This document shows, piece by piece, positions 24,991 through 34,081 of a DNA stretch of 64,000 bases. Source of the DNA: Flavivirga sp. 57AJ16 (lineage in GTDB: Bacteria; Bacteroidota; Bacteroidia; Flavobacteriales; Flavobacteriaceae); the NCBI RefSeq assembly GCF_028736925.1, contig NZ_JAQZAT010000003.1, positions 124,001-188,000 of the forward strand, given 5' to 3'. Below the pieces are notes generated by a model. That model ran no database searches. It was not told the origin of the DNA and saw nothing but the letters and a program-made list of their open reading frames with translations. A program made the translations under genes and the position numbers. How positions within the stretch are numbered: position 1 is the first letter of the stretch; every line of letters begins with the position of its first letter.

Positions 24991-25820
24991 ATACCAAATG
25001 AATTTTAAAATGATTGGTAATAAATTTGAATTATATTTTCTTTAAATTTCAATAAAAAGCAAACTCCAGGGTAGGTTCTGGATCCTGAAAATAGATCCTA
25101 AATTCGTAGTAATTAGCAAATAAAATGTGCCTTGAATAATTTGAATTATAGTACGCTTATATAAAATAGAAAACATGTGCGAAGCTTCCTGCCTGCCGGC
25201 GAGCTACGGTGTACCCACATCTTTTTTCAATATAAAAAACAAAAGTTTACTTACTTTTCTTTGCCCGTCCAAAGAAAAGTAACAAAAGAAAAGACGCCCT
25301 TTCGAGAGGGATTTCTTCTCATGCTATCGCCAGAGAAGAACCGGGGACAAAACTTCGCGTCGCCCCACCCGCAATATCCAACGCCAATGCTCCTGTTCCT
25401 CGAAGCTTTTGTACCCTATCCTTCCGAAAGGTCGGGGACAGCCCTATGGCCTTTTCCCGACAATGAGCAGAGAGACCAGACCGCACTAAAAAAGAAAAGA
25501 ACACTAAAAAACAAACCCTCCGGCTGTATGTTACCACATACAGTCACCTCCCTTTTTAGCAAAAAAGGGAGGAACCCGTCTCGGACAAGCCGTTGGCACA
25601 AAGTAGATACTAATTAACTTGTGTGAATTTTTGTATTATTTGTAGGTACACCGTAGCTACCGGCGAGCCAGGAACTGGGTATGAAAGCATAGTCTTAGTT
25701 ATGGGGTTATTTTATCTTGAAATATAAGTGCCATAGAAATCGAAGATTCATGAACTCCTATTTTTAAAATGAAAGATAGTGAACTAAACGAATTATTAGG
25801 CTTATTTTATTTATTGGTAT
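24991..25820. repeat. Composite inverted-repeat element (ATACCA family) filling the cdaA-ABC gap
   Basis: The 957-bp gap after cdaA is mostly repeat. The left end ATACCAAATGAATTTTAAAA and the right end TTATTGGTAT are inverted relatives. The right 150 bp (about 25672-25820) closely match, in inverse orientation, 47167-47310, including the block around GAAATCGAAGATTCATGAAC. A second element occupies 25192-25672. I find no convincing gene; a 146-codon frame here is discussed under rejected items. Confidence 0.6.
25192..25672. repeat. GC-richer structured insert with outer inverted repeat
   Basis: About 480 bp bounded by inverted copies of GGTACACCGTAGCT with CCGGC-rich flanks. Inside are at least three hairpins: TTACTTTTCTTTG / CAAAGAAAAGTAA (25251-25282), CTGTATGT / ACATACAG, and CTCCCTTTTT / AAAAAAGGGAG. 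Its GC content is visibly above the surroundings. It splits the larger ATACCA-type element, which suggests nested insertion. Confidence 0.55.
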
Positions 25821-25929
25821 AATATGCTAGCTATTGAAATACTGAAACATTTATACCGAATTTAGCTCAACAAGTTCAGCACATGAAGCGGGGTTAGCCT
25901 GCCACGACAAAGGCGTGAACTAATAAAAC

Positions 25930-27696
25930 TTAAAGCACTTCTTCCTGCAAAAACTGAACTTCGTATAAGTTTTTATAATAGCCATCCTTTTTCTCAAGCA
26001 ATTCTTTATGAGTTCCCTGCTCTACTATATTACCAGTATCCATCACTATAATTCTATCTGCTTTTTTAACGGTTGCCAATCGATGGGCAATAACAATGGA
26101 AGTTCTTCCTTTAGTTATTTTATCCGTGGCATTTTGAATGAGCTGTTCTGAATACGAATCGACAGATGATGTCGCCTCATCTAACACCAAAATACTAGGG
26201 TTGGTTACATAAGCCCTTAAAAACGATATAAGTTGTCGCTGGCCAGAGGATAGCATAACCCCTCTTTCTTTTACATTATAGTGATAACCGTTTGGCAAAC
26301 TCATTATAAAATCGTGAATGCCAATATCCCTTGCTGCCTGTTGAACTTGCGCTTCTGTTATTTCAGGATGATTTAATGTAATATTATTTAAAATAGTATC
26401 TGCAAATAAAAATACATCCTGTAATACCACAGCTATCTGAGTACGCAACGACCCTAAAGTGACTTGTTTAATATCAATACCATCAACATAAATAACACCA
26501 TCTTTAATTTCATAAAAACGATTTAACAAATTAATAATAGTGGATTTACCCGCTCCAGTTGCTCCAACAATAGCAATGGTTTCGCCCGCATTTACATCAA
26601 ACGTTATGCCTTTTAAAACTTCTTCATTTTCCACATAGCTAAAAATGACATTGTCAAATTTTATATGGCCTTTTAAATGCTTTGCAACATGTGTTCCTGT
26701 ATCATCAATTTGTGAAGTAGTATCTAAAACCTTGAACACCCTGGTTGCTGCTACCATTCCCATTTGTAGTGTATTAAACTTATCAGCTATTTGACGCAGT
26801 GGCCTAAATAACATAGGAACATACATGATAAATGCCACTAACACACCTTCTGTAACCGTTCCATCCAGCACAACATTCAATCCTCCGTACCAAGCTATTA
26901 AACCAATGGTCACAGATGACGATAGATCTGCTAACGGAAAGAAAATAGAATTATACCAAACGGTTTTAAGCCAGCCTTTTTTATGTCTCTCGTTTATTTT
27001 TTTAAAGTTTTTATATTCAACAGCTTCACGGGTAAATAATTGCAAAATCTTCATACCTGTTAACCGTTCCTGCACAAAAGAATTTAAATTAGACACTTCG
27101 GTTCTCACCTCTTCGAAAGCTTTCTTCATATATTTTTGAAAAATACGTGTTGCGTACAGCAATAAGGGCAACATAATAAATACAATCAAACTCAATCGCC
27201 AATTCGTATAAATCATAATCCCAAAAACCGCTGTCATGGTAAGCAAATCCCTAAAGATCATGAACAAACCTTGACCAAAAATATCAGCGATACGTTCCAT
27301 ATCGGTCACGGCTCTTGTAATGAGTACCCCTACTGAAGAATTATCATAATACTTCATTTTAAAACGCAATAAATGATCGAATAATTTTATACGCACATCC
27401 ACCACTAAACTTTGCCCTAACCACGCAGCATAATAAATAAATGCCAATTGAAATATTGTTTGAAAAATTAAAATGGCAAACATGATTATAACATAAAAGA
27501 GAAACTCCTTAGGTTGTTGTCCCATAATGCTATTATCTATTGCAAATTGAGTTACCCGAGGCATTGCCGCACTAAAAACAGCCAATAGAATTACCAAAAG
27601 CACCAGCCCTAAAAAAACAAATTTATAAGGTTTTATATATTGAAAAAGACGCTTAAATAAAGTAACGTCAAATATTTTTTCTTGCTTTTTACTCAT
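25930..27696 (-). CDS. ABC exporter, fused permease and ATPase (MsbA-like)
   Basis: 588 residues: six transmembrane helices in the first 320 residues, then a nucleotide-binding domain. Visible are Walker A GATGAGKST, Q-loop LQDVFLF, signature LSSGQRQ, Walker B ILVLDEATSSVD and H-loop IAHR. It is a homodimeric type IV exporter of lipids, drugs or peptides in the inner membrane; the substrate is not deducible. The start overlaps the end of truA by 8 nt, so the two genes form one transcript. Such truA-ABC exporter pairs recur in Flavobacteriaceae. Confidence 0.92.
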   Translation of the reverse strand: MSKKQEKIFDVTLFKRLFQYIKPYKFVFLGLVLLVILLAVFSAAMPRVTQFAIDNSIMGQQPKEFLFYVIIMFAILIFQTIFQLAFIYYAAWLGQSLVVDVRIKLFDHLLRFKMKYYDNSSVGVLITRAVTDMERIADIFGQGLFMIFRDLLTMTAVFGIMIYTNWRLSLIVFIMLPLLLYATRIFQKYMKKAFEEVRTEVSNLNSFVQERLTGMKILQLFTREAVEYKNFKKINERHKKGWLKTVWYNSIFFPLADLSSSVTIGLIAWYGGLNVVLDGTVTEGVLVAFIMYVPMLFRPLRQIADKFNTLQMGMVAATRVFKVLDTTSQIDDTGTHVAKHLKGHIKFDNVIFSYVENEEVLKGITFDVNAGETIAIVGATGAGKSTIINLLNRFYEIKDGVIYVDGIDIKQVTLGSLRTQIAVVLQDVFLFADTILNNITLNHPEITEAQVQQAARDIGIHDFIMSLPNGYHYNVKERGVMLSSGQRQLISFLRAYVTNPSILVLDEATSSVDSYSEQLIQNATDKITKGRTSIVIAHRLATVKKADRIIVMDTGNIVEQGTHKELLEKKDGYYKNLYEVQFLQEEVL

Positions 27697-28438
27697 TTAT
27701 CTTTATATCGTTTGGATATGCTACTTCTGTTAAATATAACCCATGTGCAGGTACTGAAAACCCAGCTTTACTCCTGTTTTTGGACTTTATAATGGTATGT
27801 AAATCTTCAACATTTATTTTACCTAAACCAATATTGATCATAGTGCCTACAATGGCACGTACCATATTACGCAAAAATCTATCGGCTTGTATCACAAAAT
27901 GGAGCTCATTATCTTTTAAGGTCCATGTGGCTTTCATGATATTGCAATAATACGTTTTTACATCGGTATTACTTTTTGAAAAGCATTGAAAATCTTTATA
28001 CATAAATAAAACCCCTACAGCTTTATTCATTTTTTCAATATCCAAATCTTGCTTCACAAAAAAACTATTGTCAAACGAAAACACATTCTTTTTTAGTGTT
28101 ATTCTATATAAATAAGTTCTACTCACCGCATCAAAACGAGCATGTGCATCGTCTTTTACTTTTAAAATATTATGAATAGCAATATCTTTTGGCAAATAGG
28201 AATTCAATTTATAAACTAAATTCGTTTTATTAAAAATAGCCTGAGTATCAAAATGTGCAAACATTTGAGAAGCATGTACACCTGTATCGGTACGACCTGC
28301 TCCTGTAATAGAAATAGTTTCTTTTAAAAGCATGGACAATGCTTTTTCTACAACTTCCTGTACAGATATGTCTTTTGGTTGATTTTGCCAACCATGATAT
28401 GCACTGCCATTATAAGAAAGTTCTATAAAATACCTCAA
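27689..28438 (-). CDS. truA: tRNA pseudouridine(38-40) synthase TruA
   Basis: 249 residues. The active-site loop GAGRTDTGVHA carries the catalytic Asp near residue 51. The first strand RYFIELSYNGSAYHGWQNQP and the motif FLRNMVRAIVGTMINIG near residue 190 are family hallmarks. It converts U38-U40 in the anticodon arm of many tRNAs to pseudouridine. Its end overlaps the exporter start by 8 nt. Confidence 0.96.
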   Translation of the reverse strand: MRYFIELSYNGSAYHGWQNQPKDISVQEVVEKALSMLLKETISITGAGRTDTGVHASQMFAHFDTQAIFNKTNLVYKLNSYLPKDIAIHNILKVKDDAHARFDAVSRTYLYRITLKKNVFSFDNSFFVKQDLDIEKMNKAVGVLFMYKDFQCFSKSNTDVKTYYCNIMKATWTLKDNELHFVIQADRFLRNMVRAIVGTMINIGLGKINVEDLHTIIKSKNRSKAGFSVPAHGLYLTEVAYPNDIKINE

Positions 28439-28896
28439 TCTGATTCAATACTTTTGTAAAATGAATACCATATCATATTTAAATTTACCCTACAGCTAAT
28501 TTATACAATACAATAGTATGCAAAGATAGATAGTTTTGTTATTCCTGCGAAGGCAGACATCTTAATTATATATTAAAAATTAAGAAGAAAGAACGCTGCG
28601 CTGAAAGATAAAAGAATATAGACTTGTTTCTAATTATTTTTAAAAAGATTATAGTTATTCGAGTAAAATTATCGAATTTAGCTTGAAACCAAGAAATGTA
28701 TTTACAAAAGCTTTACTGATTAGACACCCTACTTTCAATAAAATGTGGAACTGTCTGAATAATTCTGATTTATGGAAAGTAACATTTGTTTGTTTTTCCG
28801 TTTGTCAGTTATACCTTTAAATGAACATTAATTGAAATAAACATATTAAAACAAGCTTTACAACTGTAAAAAACAAATTGTTTTCCCACACATACT
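28439..28896. other. Divergent intergenic region
   Basis: 458 bases between truA and the phosphoesterase gene. It contains ATTCCTGCGAAGGCAGACAT near 28545, a degenerate copy of the CCTGCGAAGGCAGG palindrome found near the tRNA genes. I see no gene and no clear consensus promoter. Confidence 0.4.
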
Positions 28897-29391
28897 ATGA
28901 CAAAAATATTATTACTATCCGATACACATAGTTATATCGACAACGACATTTTAAAATACGTAAAACAAGTAGATGAAGTTTGGCATGCAGGAGATATAGG
29001 CGATTTAAAAGTAACGGACGCTATAAAAAACTTAAAACCTTTACGTGCTGTTTTTGGCAATATTGACGATAATAAAGTGAGAATGGAATTTCCTGAAAAT
29101 AACCGTTTTATGTGCGAAGATGTTGATGTTTGGATAACACATATTGGAGGCTACCCAAATGCTTATAACTTAAGAATTAGAGATGAAATAAAACTAAATC
29201 CTCCTAAACTCTTTATTTGTGGCCATTCACATATACTAAAAGTAATGCCCGACAAAAAATTACATTTACTACATATGAATCCAGGCGCCGTTGGTAAACA
29301 TGGTTTTCATAAAACACGTACCATGCTCCGTTTTACTATTGATGGTAGTAAAATTGACCATTTAGAAGTCATTGAATTTAATAAACGTTAA
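28897..29391 (+). CDS. YfcE/MJ0936-type metallophosphoesterase
   Basis: 164 residues. The calcineurin-like metal ligands are seen in order: SDTH near residue 8, HAGDIGD near 36, FGNID near 56, THIGG near 89, and CGHSHILKV near 113. This matches the YfcE/MJ0936 branch of small phosphodiesterases, which cleave artificial diesters and perhaps 2',3'-cyclic nucleotides; the true substrate is not known. It is a single gene, convergent with the DUF4293 gene; a hairpin lies between them. Confidence 0.9.
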   Translation: MTKILLLSDTHSYIDNDILKYVKQVDEVWHAGDIGDLKVTDAIKNLKPLRAVFGNIDDNKVRMEFPENNRFMCEDVDVWITHIGGYPNAYNLRIRDEIKLNPPKLFICGHSHILKVMPDKKLHLLHMNPGAVGKHGFHKTRTMLRFTIDGSKIDHLEVIEFNKR

Positions 29392-29531
29392 AGCCTTTCC
29401 TAAAGCGCTTCCAAAGGGAAGGATCACCTCACACTCCAACATATAACGTTCCATTTGTATTTTGTATATTATTATAACTTAGGATTGAGTGTTTCCCTCA
29501 TCTGGAGGGATTAAGGGAGGCCTATTAAAAA

Positions 29532-29555
29532 AACCCAAAGCTTTCACTTTGGGTT
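29532..29555 (-). terminator. Terminator of the DUF4293 gene
   Basis: AACCCAAAG / CTTTGGGTT with a 6-nt loop, followed on the minus strand by seven T. It lies 32 nt after the DUF4293 stop. Confidence 0.8.
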
Positions 29556-29586
29556 CTAACGCACTAATACTACTAAGATGTTAGGT

Positions 29587-29997
29587 TTATCGCAATCGAT
29601 CTACAGATTTTACAAGATCTTCATCCTTTTTGATGGCCTTATTGGCTAATGCCAAAAACACGATAGAAACAATAGGAAGAAGCATCCCAATACCTTTCTC
29701 AGAAACCGCCGTTTCTCCAGATATGCTTAGAGATTGATATACAAAAAATCCTAGTAAAATAAAGTTTAATATGATGTTAAGTCGTCCCAGAACAAATTGA
29801 GACTTCCTGTTTTTGTACATAAAAATAGCTATTAGAGATAATATTGCAGAACCTAAAAAGAATCCCAAGTACAGCATATTATCTTTAGCAAATACATTAA
29901 TACCTTCATCTGTAATCCATAAATGAAATACAAAAATAAGGCCAGCAGAAACCCCTGCGGCTATTATAAGGTATATCGTTTGAATGCGTTGTAACAT
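29587..29997 (-). CDS. DUF4293 family membrane protein
   Basis: 136 residues with four hydrophobic helices, beginning MLQRIQTIYLIIAAGVSAGL, the typical start of the Bacteroidota DUF4293 family. The C-terminal tail is charged (KKDEDLVKSVDRLR). The function is unknown. It stands divergent to rho with about 195 bp between them, an arrangement repeated in many Flavobacteriaceae. A -7 box TATTTTTG on the minus strand (30020-30027) lies about 25 nt before the start. Confidence 0.92.
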   Translation of the reverse strand: MLQRIQTIYLIIAAGVSAGLIFVFHLWITDEGINVFAKDNMLYLGFFLGSAILSLIAIFMYKNRKSQFVLGRLNIILNFILLGFFVYQSLSISGETAVSEKGIGMLLPIVSIVFLALANKAIKKDEDLVKSVDRLR

Positions 29998-30192
29998 ATA
30001 GTTTTAAAAAACTCGAAAGCAAAAATAATAGTTTCTTTTATAAAAATACCCTTAAAAATTAAAATAAAGTTGTATAATTGCAATATAATTCTCAACAATC
30101 GCTATTACAAGCGGTTAATTCTTCAGAAACAAGAAATCATTTTTCAGAATTACTCAAAATTTGTATTCAAAATATATTCAATTAAAGCATAA

Positions 30193-31854
30193 ATGTTTGA
30201 AATTTCACAACTAAAAGAAAAGAAGCTCTCTGACTTACAAGAGATTGCGAAAAAAATGAACGTTCCTAAATACCGTTCATTAAAAAAATTAGATTTAGTT
30301 TACCAAATACTAGATCAACAAGCTGCCGATCCAAAAGCAGTTAAAGCTGCTGCCGTTTTGCCTGCTAAGTCAACAGAAGACAAACCAGCTAATAAGCCCG
30401 CAGTAAGAAAACCTAGACAACGGGTGCAAAAACCTACTAAAGCGGCACCTGTAAAAAAAGAAGAAAAAAACGCAACAGACCAAAAGGTTGAAACTGTAAC
30501 AGAGAAGGTAGAAAATTCCAAAGCTATAGAAAAGGTTGACACTCCCAACCCTATTGCCAAACAGGACAAAGACGAGCAAAAACAAGACAACAGTCCAAAC
30601 AAACAAAGAAACCAAAACGACAATCAGCAAAAGACGCATCAAAGACGAGATAAAAATCAACATAAAAATCAAAAAAATGGTAATGTCGATTCTGGCAATA
30701 AAGATGGCAGAAACCGCTACAGAGAACCAGATTTTGAGTTTGATGCCATCATAGAAAGTGAGGGTGTTTTAGATATTATGCAAGATGGTTACGGTTTTTT
30801 ACGATCATCAGATTACAACTATCTATCATCGCCAGATGACATTTATGTTTCACAATCACAAATTAGGTTATTCGGTTTAAAAACCGGCGATACCGTTCTG
30901 GGCCATGTAAGACCACCTAAAGAAGGCGAAAAATATTTTCCATTAATCAAGGTAAGTAGAATTAATGGGCAAAACCCTAATGTGGTAAGGGATAGAGTAT
31001 CTTTCGAGCACTTAACACCTTTATTTCCACAAGAGAAGTTCACTTTGGCCGAAAAGCAAAGTACTATTTCTACTAGGATAATGGATTTATTCTCTCCAAT
31101 AGGAAAAGGACAACGTGGTATGATTGTATCACAACCAAAAACAGGAAAAACAATGTTATTAAAGGATGTTGCAAATGCTATAGCAGCAAATCATCCTGAA
31201 GTATATCAAATGATTTTGTTAATTGATGAGCGTCCTGAGGAGGTAACAGATATGCAACGCAATGTACGTGGCGAAGTTATTGCTTCGACCTTCGATAAAG
31301 AAGCACATGAACATGTAAAAATCGCAAACATCGTACTGGAAAAAGCAAAACGATTAGTTGAATGTGGCCATGATGTTGTTATTCTATTAGATTCTATTAC
31401 ACGTTTGGCAAGAGCCTACAATACGGTTCAACCTGCCTCTGGTAAAATATTAAGTGGTGGTGTTGATGCCAATGCACTCCATAAACCAAAACGTTTCTTT
31501 GGCGCAGCCAGAAATATCGAAAATGGTGGTTCTTTAACCATCATCGCAACAGCATTAACTGAAACTGGTTCTAAAATGGACGAGGTCATCTTTGAAGAAT
31601 TTAAAGGAACCGGTAACATGGAATTACAGTTAGATAGAAAAATTTCTAACCGTAGAATTTTCCCTGCTATAGACCTAACATCATCAAGTACACGTCGTGA
31701 TGATATATTACTGGACGAAAGCACTATTCAACGTATGTGGGTTATGCGTAAGTATCTTGCAGACATGAACCCCGTTGAAGCTATGGAATTTATTAACGAA
31801 CGTTTCAAACAAACACGAAATAACGAAGAATTTTTAATATCTATGAATGGGTAA
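30193..31854 (+). CDS. rho: Transcription termination factor Rho
   Basis: 553 residues, longer than E. coli Rho (419) because of a charged, low-complexity insertion (about residues 55-185, rich in Lys, Gln, Asn and Asp) after the N-terminal helix bundle, a common feature in Bacteroidota. Then come the RNA-binding cold-shock domain with [13 protein letters not shown], the Walker A PKTGKTML, Walker [16 protein letters not shown], the Q-loop and R-loop regions ([21 protein letters not shown]) and the C-terminal RNA-translocating segment. It is a hexameric RNA helicase that ends transcription. Confidence 0.97.
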   Translation: MFEISQLKEKKLSDLQEIAKKMNVPKYRSLKKLDLVYQILDQQAADPKAVKAAAVLPAKSTEDKPANKPAVRKPRQRVQKPTKAAPVKKEEKNATDQKVETVTEKVENSKAIEKVDTPNPIAKQDKDEQKQDNSPNKQRNQNDNQQKTHQRRDKNQHKNQKNGNVDSGNKDGRNRYREPDFEFDAIIESEGVLDIMQDGYGFLRSSDYNYLSSPDDIYVSQSQIRLFGLKTGDTVLGHVRPPKEGEKYFPLIKVSRINGQNPNVVRDRVSFEHLTPLFPQEKFTLAEKQSTISTRIMDLFSPIGKGQRGMIVSQPKTGKTMLLKDVANAIAANHPEVYQMILLIDERPEEVTDMQRNVRGEVIASTFDKEAHEHVKIANIVLEKAKRLVECGHDVVILLDSITRLARAYNTVQPASGKILSGGVDANALHKPKRFFGAARNIENGGSLTIIATALTETGSKMDEVIFEEFKGTGNMELQLDRKISNRRIFPAIDLTSSSTRRDDILLDESTIQRMWVMRKYLADMNPVEAMEFINERFKQTRNNEEFLISMNG

Positions 31855-31859
31855 CATTT

Positions 31860-31959
31860 ATATCAGTTCTGATTTTAAATTGCTCAAATAAAACAGCTAT
31901 TTTTTACATAGGTAAAAAAGGGCAAATGTTAGTGGGTCATTTTAAGTTAGAAATGGTAT
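31860..31959. repeat. Short inverted-repeat element (ATACCA family, copy 2)
   Basis: 100 bp beginning 5 nt after the rho stop. Its ends, ATATCAGTTCTGATTTTAAA and the inverse of ATACCATTTCTAACTTAAAA, are relatives of those of the element at 12414-12564. No reading frame. It lies between rho and its terminator, so it is probably transcribed. Confidence 0.5.
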
Positions 31960-31979
31960 TATAGATAAAAACTGAATAT

Positions 31980-32012
31980 AAAGCCTTAGCATATTATTGT
32001 TAAGGCTTTTTT
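31980..32012 (+). terminator. Terminator of rho
   Basis: AAGCCTTA / TAAGGCTT with a 12-nt loop, then TTTTTT. Confidence 0.8.
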
Positions 32013-32093
32013 AGTAAATGTACCTTCCTGAAATATGTTGGGAGAAGTGCGCGTTGGGGGTTAAAATAACTTACGGACAAAAATAACACGAAT

Positions 32094-32240
32094 ATGAAAT
32101 TTTATACTTCGATTCTAAAAGGACTGAATCCTTATTACGATGCTGAATTGAACGAATATCAAATGGCGTGTGCAAACGGAAATTTAAAAAGTGTGTGGAA
32201 CCATTTAGAGCGTGCGCACATAATTCCCATATACTCATAG
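32094..32240 (+). pseudogene. Truncated DUF3703-like gene
   Basis: 48 codons starting at an ATG encode MKFYTSILKGLNPYYDAEL and end with NHLERAHI then an abrupt PIYS stop. The N-terminus matches my knowledge of DUF3703 proteins (about 115 residues), where HLERAHI is followed by a longer helical part that is missing here. It is therefore a 3'-truncated relic just upstream of the YdcF-like gene. Confidence 0.6.
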
Positions 32241-32272
32241 TTTTGTATATTGGAATAACACATGGAACATTT

Positions 32273-32764
32273 ATGGAAAAAGAGGTTTTAATAATTTTGG
32301 GCAGCCCTAATTCACCTTCTGGCAAATTAAGTGCTATTTCAATAAGTAGATTGAATTACTGTGCCAATCGTTATCAGAAAGGAAATCTTATACTTTGTAC
32401 TGGAGGATGGGGAGCACATTTTAATACCTCAAAAAATTCACACGCATCAATTGCGAAACAATTTTTAATTAAAAAAGGGCTTTTAGAAGAAGATTTTTTG
32501 GATTTTGCTTTATCAGGGAATACGGTTGATGATGCCGTAAAAATAAAACCGATTATATCTAAATTAGGGAAAGTTAAATTAACAATAATTACTTCTGACT
32601 ATCATTTAAAAAGAGTGGAACTAATCTTCAACGAAATACTAGAAGGTTATACAATGGATTTTATTGGTGTGAAAAGCCATTTGGAACAAGAAGTATATAA
32701 TACGCTAGTACAGCACGAAAAAAAGGCCATAAACTCTATTTTAAAAAACGGGCTTTATTATTAA
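32273..32764 (+). CDS. YdcF/SanA/ElyC-family (DUF218) protein
   Basis: 163 residues from ATG 32273; the longer frame to 32168 reads through the DUF3703 relic. Family features: VLIILGSPNSPSGKLS near the start (usually VVLGG), STGGWG-like ILCTGGWGAHF, the GNTVDDA motif (usually TxxEA), and ITSDYHLKRVELIF (SxxHxxR). The acidic and His/Arg residues line a probable nucleotide- or phosphate-binding pocket. It lacks the N-terminal membrane helix common in SanA/ElyC, so it is cytoplasmic. The biological role is unknown. Confidence 0.8.
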   Translation: MEKEVLIILGSPNSPSGKLSAISISRLNYCANRYQKGNLILCTGGWGAHFNTSKNSHASIAKQFLIKKGLLEEDFLDFALSGNTVDDAVKIKPIISKLGKVKLTIITSDYHLKRVELIFNEILEGYTMDFIGVKSHLEQEVYNTLVQHEKKAINSILKNGLYY

Positions 32765-32893
32765 TAAAAAGTAAGAGCATAGTATTTAAAATCCAATATT
32801 GATATTTAATTTAGTAATACTCCAAAAAAGTTAGGATAACCTTCCGCTAACCTATCTTGGTTTAACCCTCCTAAATTTCGACAAGATCGAAAT
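32765..32893. other. Intergenic stretch without features
   Basis: First part of an 885-bp gene-free region up to tRNA-Thr. Nothing recognised in this portion. Confidence 0.3.
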
Positions 32894-33143
32894 GATCCTC
32901 CCTTTTCAAAACTACCATGTGTACACAAATAAAGCACAATAAAAAGATTGGACACGAATGGCACAAATTTTCACTAATTATTCTGTCTATCGACAGATTT
33001 CAAGCCTATATAGTCTAGGGATTCTTATTCATGCTGTGTCCAATCTATTCCATAATGTATTGGATTCGTGTGAATTTGTGCCATTCGTATCTTTTTTATA
33101 GATGTGTACTCTCGGTAGTTTTGAAAAGAGAGGAACAGGATCG
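32894..33143. repeat. Long imperfect inverted repeat (MITE-like)
   Basis: About 250 bp whose ends pair: CCTCCCTTTTCAAAACTACC on the left with GGTAGTTTTGAAAAGAGAGG on the right. Deeper in, ACGAATGGCACAAATTTTCA pairs with GTGTGAATTTGTGCCATTCG. The whole can fold into one long hairpin. No reading frame. It probably moves in trans or arose from an inverted duplication. Confidence 0.6.
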
Positions 33144-33400
33144 TCTCATGTTTTCGGTATTGTTTTAAATTTTATTCTACATGTTGATCCAATAGGGCTC
33201 TTCTCTTAAATTTAAGAAGAGATGAATTTTAATCTTAAAATTGGAAAAAAGAGGTGTTTTTATGGGTGCTTTATTATTACGACCCTCTCTCAAATACCTA
33301 GAAAAGGGATTATACCTTAAAGTGACTGTTATACGCTTGATTATGGTTTGTTATATATAATTTCATACTTCATGCAACTTTTGGATTAATCCAAAAAAAA

Positions 33401-33421
33401 GACTGTCTTTTTCAGACAGCC
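33401..33421. terminator. Bidirectional hairpin terminator
   Basis: GACTGTCT-TTTTC-AGACAGCC with A-run before and T-run after, so it can end transcripts from either side (YdcF-like gene or tRNA-Thr). Confidence 0.65.
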
Positions 33422-33504
33422 TTTTTTAGTTTCTTCAAGCGCTCAAGATAAACTACTTCTCGTCTCAAGTTAAAAACAGCTTTAAAACTGCTTCGTCCAG
33501 TTTG

Positions 33505-33649
33505 CTTTGAGATTCCTGCCTTCGCAGGAATTTGAAGAGCCGATGGAGGGACTCCCTTCGACTACGCTCAGGATAAACTTCTCGTCCCAAGTCAAAAAAT
33601 GCTTTAAAACCATTTAATCAACTTCCTTTTGCGCTATTCACTTTTTCAG
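33505..33649. repeat. Repeated block downstream of tRNA-Thr, with a partial tRNA copy
   Basis: This block and the tRNA after it are nearly identical to 61740-61961. It has the palindrome TTCCTGCCTTCGCAGGAA, then a copy of the last 16 nt of tRNA-Thr (GCCGATGGAGGGACTC, 33539-33554), then the repeat word CTTCGACTACGCTCAGGATA. A weaker tandem copy of that word lies at about 33437-33480. Confidence 0.75.
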
Positions 33650-33723
33650 AGCCGATGGAGGGACTCGAACCCACGACCTGCTGATTACAAATCAGCTGCT
33701 CTAGCCAGCTGAGCTACATCGGC
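33650..33723 (-). tRNA. tRNA-Thr (TGT), first copy
   Basis: Acceptor GCCGATG / CATCGGC, anticodon TGT in loop TTTGTAA, T arm GGGTTCGAGTCC, discriminator T, no encoded CCA. Identical to the copy at 61888-61961. Confidence 0.97.
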
Positions 33724-33784
33724 TTATTTAACGGCTGCAAATATAATATCTAATTTAATATTTGCAAGGAGTCCGTGAAAAAAT

Positions 33785-34054
33785 TTATCCTAATTTATTG
33801 ATTTTTTCAATTAAGGCTCTGCCTTTAGTTTCCAGCTCTGCATTAATAGCCTTAAAATGCTTTTTTGCATTATCTACATCTTTAGCATTCACCTTAGCTA
33901 TCAATTCATCAAAAATGGCAATTGCTTCATCAATAATTGCCTCACTCTTCTTTGTGTCTTTGTCTGTATTTGCGTATTCCCATACGTAAACTGCTTCTAT
34001 AATATCACCTAAAACATAATTAATGTCTTTTTTTAGGTCTCTAACATTTGCCAT
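33785..34054 (-). CDS. Small conserved helical protein of unknown function
   Basis: 89 residues, soluble, all helical by appearance, starting MANVRDLKKDINYVLGDIIE. It carries a WEYAN motif and an acidic central part (DEAIAIFDELIAKV). I have no functional assignment; similar short proteins seem common in Flavobacteriaceae next to manA. It lies 28 nt after the manA start region on the same strand, downstream of no other gene, and is followed by tRNA-Thr. Confidence 0.75.
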   Translation of the reverse strand: MANVRDLKKDINYVLGDIIEAVYVWEYANTDKDTKKSEAIIDEAIAIFDELIAKVNAKDVDNAKKHFKAINAELETKGRALIEKINKLG

Positions 34055-34081
34055 AATCTATATTTTTATATGATTGCAAAA

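Noticed and set aside
25177-25617. 146-codon plus-strand frame after cdaA
   Set aside because: It lies wholly within the hairpin-rich repeat, has low-complexity basic and proline-rich composition, no ribosome-binding context and no domain. Frames of this type are an accident of the repeat.
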